NCBI GenBank assembly: GCA_003448025.1
Contig: DLXL01000077.1
Location: 1-7,417, forward strand
Source: Saprospirales bacterium
GTDB taxonomy: Bacteria; Bacteroidota; Bacteroidia; Chitinophagales; Saprospiraceae
DNA: 7,417 nucleotides
Reading direction: 5' to 3'
The position numbers were made by a program, and so were the translations under genes. A model generated the notes under the pieces. That model was not told where the DNA came from. It made no database searches and worked only from the letters and a program-made list of their open reading frames with translations. Of the stretch, positions 4,783-7,417 are shown piece after piece (within the stretch, counting starts at the first letter, position 1; each line of letters starts with the position of its first letter).

Positions 4783-7293
4783 TTAGCCCTCCCATTCAAT
4801 TTTTTCAAATTCAGGTGTGATAGTGAGCGTATACAAGGAGCGCTCCCGAAGTTTTAACTCTTTGATGGGCATTTCTTTCCCATCAACCAAACAACTCTTA
4901 ACAAACATCGGGAATCCTACCAGGTATATTTTCACTTTCCCGTAATCCGGTATATAATCACCTTCTTTGCGTTGACGAAGGGAGAATGAATTTTCCTTAC
5001 CCTCTGTTTCCAGAATTTTCAGGCTGAAAGCCTCGTTTTTGTATCCAAGCCCTTCGCCGGAATCTTCATACAAATGACTGGTTTCCATTCCGTTTTTATA
5101 ATATACATAAAGGGTTAACTCCTCAATAGCCTCACCGGTATGCTGCCGTGCCGGGTAAACGGGTAAAACAGCTCCTTCACGCACAAAAAACGGAATCTGA
5201 TCAGGCACCACATTCACAAAACCCTCCCCGCTGTTTGCCTGGCCGGTCCAGAAATAATACCATTTGCCTTTTGGCAAATAAACTCCATGACGCTGAACCT
5301 TGGACTGAATCACCGGGCTAACCAAAATATGCTCGCCAAATAGAAAATCTCGTTCCTGTTCCCAAAGTTTAGGATCTGAGGCATCTGCAAAAGCAAGATG
5401 ACGCAAAACCGGACGCCCATCCAAACTGTGCAGCCACATAGCAGAATACAAACAAGGTAGCAGGAAGTACCTCAACTCGATGGCTTTTTTCGCTAAATCG
5501 GTCCATTTATCCCCGAAAGACCAGGGTTCCTGGTCTAAAAGGTGAAGATTTGGATCTGTAAGCTCTGCTTCTTCAGCTGGCAAAGCATCGCCGGCGCTGT
5601 GTTTTCCAATGCTGTGTACACGCATGAGCGGATGAAAAACGCCAAGCTGCAACCATCGAACAAACAATTCCCCATCGGCATTTCCTGCAAACCCTCCGAT
5701 ATCTGTACCACAAAAGGAAAATCCTGAAATAGCGAGGCGCTGACACTGGATATTGGCAATTTGCAAATGTTCCCAGTCCGAACAATTGTCGCCGGTCCAT
5801 ACGGCTGCATAACGCTGACCACCGCTGTAAGTGGCACGGGTAAGTAAAAATGGTCTTTTTTCCGGTTGGAGATTCAGAAAGCCCTCGTATGAGGCTCTGT
5901 TCATTTGCTGACCGTATATATTGTGAGCTTTTCTATGGCTACAAGGGTGCCCGTCAAAATGGTGCATGACATGATCTGGCAGGGTTTTATGGTTTACATG
6001 AAAAACCGCTGGTTCATTCATGTCGTTCCAGAAACCTGAGATTCCAATGTTTTGGTACATGTCCTGATACAGGTTTCCCCACCATTCCCTTACAGAAGGG
6101 TTAGTAAAGTCCGGGAAAGCACAAAATCCCGGCCAAACCGGGGCTTTTACAATCTCTCCGTCAACCGTTTTCAGGAACATATCTTGCTGAAGTCCATCCT
6201 GATATACGGCATAATTTGGGTCATCCTTAATACCAGGGTCAATCATTGCCACGGTATTAAAACCCATTTTACGCAAATCGTCTACCAACAATTTCGGGTT
6301 AGGAAACCCTTTTTTATCCCAGGTGAAACAGCGGTAGCCGTCCATATAGTCTATATCAAGATAAATAGCATCACAGGGTATTTTTCGGCTGCGGAATCCT
6401 TCTGCAATTTCCCGAACGTGGCTGTCAGGATAATAACTCCAGCGGCATTGATGAAAGCCAAGAGCCCAAACTGGTGGTAATTCATGTACGCCGGTTAGTT
6501 GGGCATAGTGACGGGCCACATCTTCCAGGCCAGGCCCCATCAAGAAGTAGTAGTTTATTTCGCCTCCATCTGCTGAAAAGGTCGTTACGCCCGTTTGCTG
6601 ACTATCAAAATCAAAACGAGTCCGATAGCTGTTGTCGAGAAATATCCCGTAGGCAATGTCATGGTTTAACGCATAATAGAAAGGAATGGCACGGTAAAGC
6701 GGGTCTGTTTCTCTTCCAAAGGCATAGGAGTCTGAGCACCAGTTTTCGAAGGATTGGCCCGCCAGATTTACGCCACAGGATTTGTCACCCAGACCGAAAA
6801 AAACCTCCTTTTTGTGGCAAATTTTTTCCATCCGGAGTTCGCTCCAGCCCTTCATGATGGTCCTTTTGGCAGAAAAGCCACCTTCATCTTCGCAGAGCGT
6901 GCGATCATCTGAATCGTAAAACTTGACCCGCAAATCCAGCTTGGAGACCACCACCTGCAGGGCGCCTGAGTCCAATAAGTATTCTCCGTCTTTTTCTTCC
7001 AGGCGGACGGTTACTTTTTGCATGGCTAATTCAGGATCAATGGCATAGGAATAATCAGGCTGGAATATTCCTTCAGGCGCATATCGAAGACGAAAGATGC
7101 CAGTAGCCAGTACTGAAATGCGCAGGCTCACACCATTGTGACATACAAATTCATAGGCGCCATCGCGCCACATGACACTGGCCACTTCATTAGGGCGGAT
7201 CCATTGGTAAACATCCTCATAACGCTCGCTTATGCTGGCTTCTGAAAAGTCAATCTCTGTGGGCGGAATGGCTTTTTCTGGTTGATTGGTCAT
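4783..7293 (-). CDS. Cytoplasmic GH31 alpha-glucosidase
   Basis: This is a retaining glycoside hydrolase of family 31, most likely an alpha-glucosidase that removes terminal glucose from malto- or isomalto-oligosaccharides. The 836-residue protein has an N-terminal beta-sandwich (about 35-270), a (beta/alpha)8 barrel (about 271-630) and C-terminal beta domains (about 630-836). Barrel motifs: LPPVWALGFHQCRWSYY (272-288), IYLDIDYMDGY (310-320), the nucleophile Asp424 in GFWNDMNEPAVF (420-431), and the acid/base Asp502 in AAVWTGDNCSDWEHL (496-510), then GFSFCGTDIGGF (524-535) and HPLMRVHS (554-561). The catalytic pair is intact. There is no N-terminal signal peptide (the start is MTNQPEKAIPP, polar), so it should be cytoplasmic. 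The ATG at 7293 gives a family-like length; no SD is visible. It is the first gene of the minus-strand run with csaA 12 bases downstream. No susC/susD or transporter is in view, so it is not evidently part of a polysaccharide utilisation locus. Other GH31 activities (alpha-xylosidase, glucosidase II-like) cannot be fully excluded. Confidence 0.93.
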   Translation of the reverse strand: MTNQPEKAIPPTEIDFSEASISERYEDVYQWIRPNEVASVMWRDGAYEFVCHNGVSLRISVLATGIFRLRYAPEGIFQPDYSYAIDPELAMQKVTVRLEEKDGEYLLDSGALQVVVSKLDLRVKFYDSDDRTLCEDEGGFSAKRTIMKGWSELRMEKICHKKEVFFGLGDKSCGVNLAGQSFENWCSDSYAFGRETDPLYRAIPFYYALNHDIAYGIFLDNSYRTRFDFDSQQTGVTTFSADGGEINYYFLMGPGLEDVARHYAQLTGVHELPPVWALGFHQCRWSYYPDSHVREIAEGFRSRKIPCDAIYLDIDYMDGYRCFTWDKKGFPNPKLLVDDLRKMGFNTVAMIDPGIKDDPNYAVYQDGLQQDMFLKTVDGEIVKAPVWPGFCAFPDFTNPSVREWWGNLYQDMYQNIGISGFWNDMNEPAVFHVNHKTLPDHVMHHFDGHPCSHRKAHNIYGQQMNRASYEGFLNLQPEKRPFLLTRATYSGGQRYAAVWTGDNCSDWEHLQIANIQCQRLAISGFSFCGTDIGGFAGNADGELFVRWLQLGVFHPLMRVHSIGKHSAGDALPAEEAELTDPNLHLLDQEPWSFGDKWTDLAKKAIELRYFLLPCLYSAMWLHSLDGRPVLRHLAFADASDPKLWEQERDFLFGEHILVSPVIQSKVQRHGVYLPKGKWYYFWTGQANSGEGFVNVVPDQIPFFVREGAVLPVYPARQHTGEAIEELTLYVYYKNGMETSHLYEDSGEGLGYKNEAFSLKILETEGKENSFSLRQRKEGDYIPDYGKVKIYLVGFPMFVKSCLVDGKEMPIKELKLRERSLYTLTITPEFEKIEWEG

Positions 7294-7310
7294 GCTGATT
7301 TGATTTCAGC
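7294..7310 (-). promoter_or_regulatory. Hairpin touching the GH31 start codon
   Basis: The minus strand reads GCTGA, seven bases, TCAGC, immediately followed by ATG at 7293. The arms (7306-7310 and 7294-7298) are perfect but only 5 base pairs long. If it forms in the mRNA it would occupy the ribosome landing site and could lower initiation. It may also be chance. Confidence 0.35.
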
Positions 7311-7368
7311 GCTAAGGTACAAACCAATGCTTCTGTAATCCGGTAAAAAAAGAAAAAGGGACGGAAGT

Positions 7369-7388
7369 GGGGGTGGGGGGGTTTGGGG
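7369..7388 (+). other. Potential G-quadruplex tract
   Basis: The plus strand has G-runs of five (7369-7373), seven (7375-7381) and four (7385-7388), separated by T and TTT. Splitting the seven-run gives four G3 blocks with loops of one to three bases, which satisfies the usual G3N1-7 pattern. A further GGG lies at 7358-7360. It is on the template strand for GH31, about 75-95 bases upstream of its start. The long homopolymer also makes it prone to slippage or sequencing error. Confidence 0.5.
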
Positions 7389-7417
7389 TGTCAGAAATAG
7401 ATGGTTCCGTACAATGA

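Larger units (their letters stand above)
7294..7417 (-). promoter_or_regulatory. Upstream region of the GH31 gene
   Basis: These 124 bases to the right edge hold no convincing gene. Reading on the minus strand, a C-rich tract (7388-7358) is followed by a T-rich tract (about 7357-7345, with a single C), then TACCTTAG at 7319-7312, one mismatch from TAnnTTTG and 18 bases before the ATG. No TTG is found at the expected -33 spacing, so the promoter assignment is weak. The neighbouring gene to the right is not visible. Confidence 0.4.

Noticed and set aside
4495..4857. Plus-strand open frame of 120 codons across csaA and the end of GH31
   Set aside because: It is antisense to two identified genes and has no family features; csaA on the other strand explains the sequence.
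6052..6857. Two plus-strand open frames of 142 and 127 codons (6052-6480, 6474-6857)
   Set aside because: They lie wholly antisense to the well-supported GH31 gene, show no recognisable domain or hydrophobic pattern, and look like chance open frames.
7291..7417. Open minus-strand frame entering from the right edge and ending at TGA overlapping the GH31 ATG (ATGA)
   Set aside because: The 4-base overlap resembles translational coupling, but the peptide is a low-complexity Pro/Leu/Phe stretch produced by the C- and T-rich tracts and has no protein-like character.

Overview
The window looks like chromosomal DNA of a member of the Bacteroidota. Three things point there. First, the coding starts have no recognisable Shine-Dalgarno sequence. 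Second, the htrA gene is preceded by a good match to the Bacteroidota promoter (TTTG, 20 bases, then TAnnTTTG). Third, the proteins (DapF starting MKFWKYQGAGNDF, a His_kinase/LytS-type kinase, a GH31 glucosidase, a Bacteroidota-like HldD) are of types common in that phylum. Genus cannot be named from the sequence alone. DapF and HldD indicate a diderm cell with meso-DAP peptidoglycan and heptose-containing surface sugars.

Layout, left to right. Bases 1-683 (minus) hold the first 227 codons of dapF, which runs off the left edge. A 126-base divergent promoter region (684-809) separates it from htrA (plus, 810-2243), a membrane-anchored periplasmic serine protease with an intact triad and two PDZ domains. 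htrA ends directly against hldD: the htrA TGA at 2241-2243 touches the hldD stop at 2244-2246, with no bases between.

From 2244 to 7293 everything reads on the minus strand. In transcription order the genes are a GH31 alpha-glucosidase (7293-4783), csaA (4770-4438, 12 bases later), a four-helix membrane LytS-type histidine kinase (4326-3268, after a 111-base gap holding an inverted repeat) and hldD (3227-2244, after a 40-base gap holding a 7-base direct repeat). GH31 and csaA almost certainly share a transcript. The kinase and hldD may be read through or have their own promoters. The last 124 bases (7294-7417) are the GH31 upstream region, with a hairpin touching the start codon and a G-rich tract able to form a quadruplex.

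The functions are mostly housekeeping: lysine/peptidoglycan precursor, envelope protein quality control, LPS heptose and glucan breakdown. dapF, htrA and hldD share an envelope theme, and the kinase sits among them without a partner regulator in view. I saw no mobile element, CRISPR array, tRNA, rRNA or phage gene, and no convincing undescribed multi-gene system. The points worth a second look are regulatory and organisational: the orphan kinase, the zero-gap convergent stops, the GH31-csaA pairing and the intergenic repeats.
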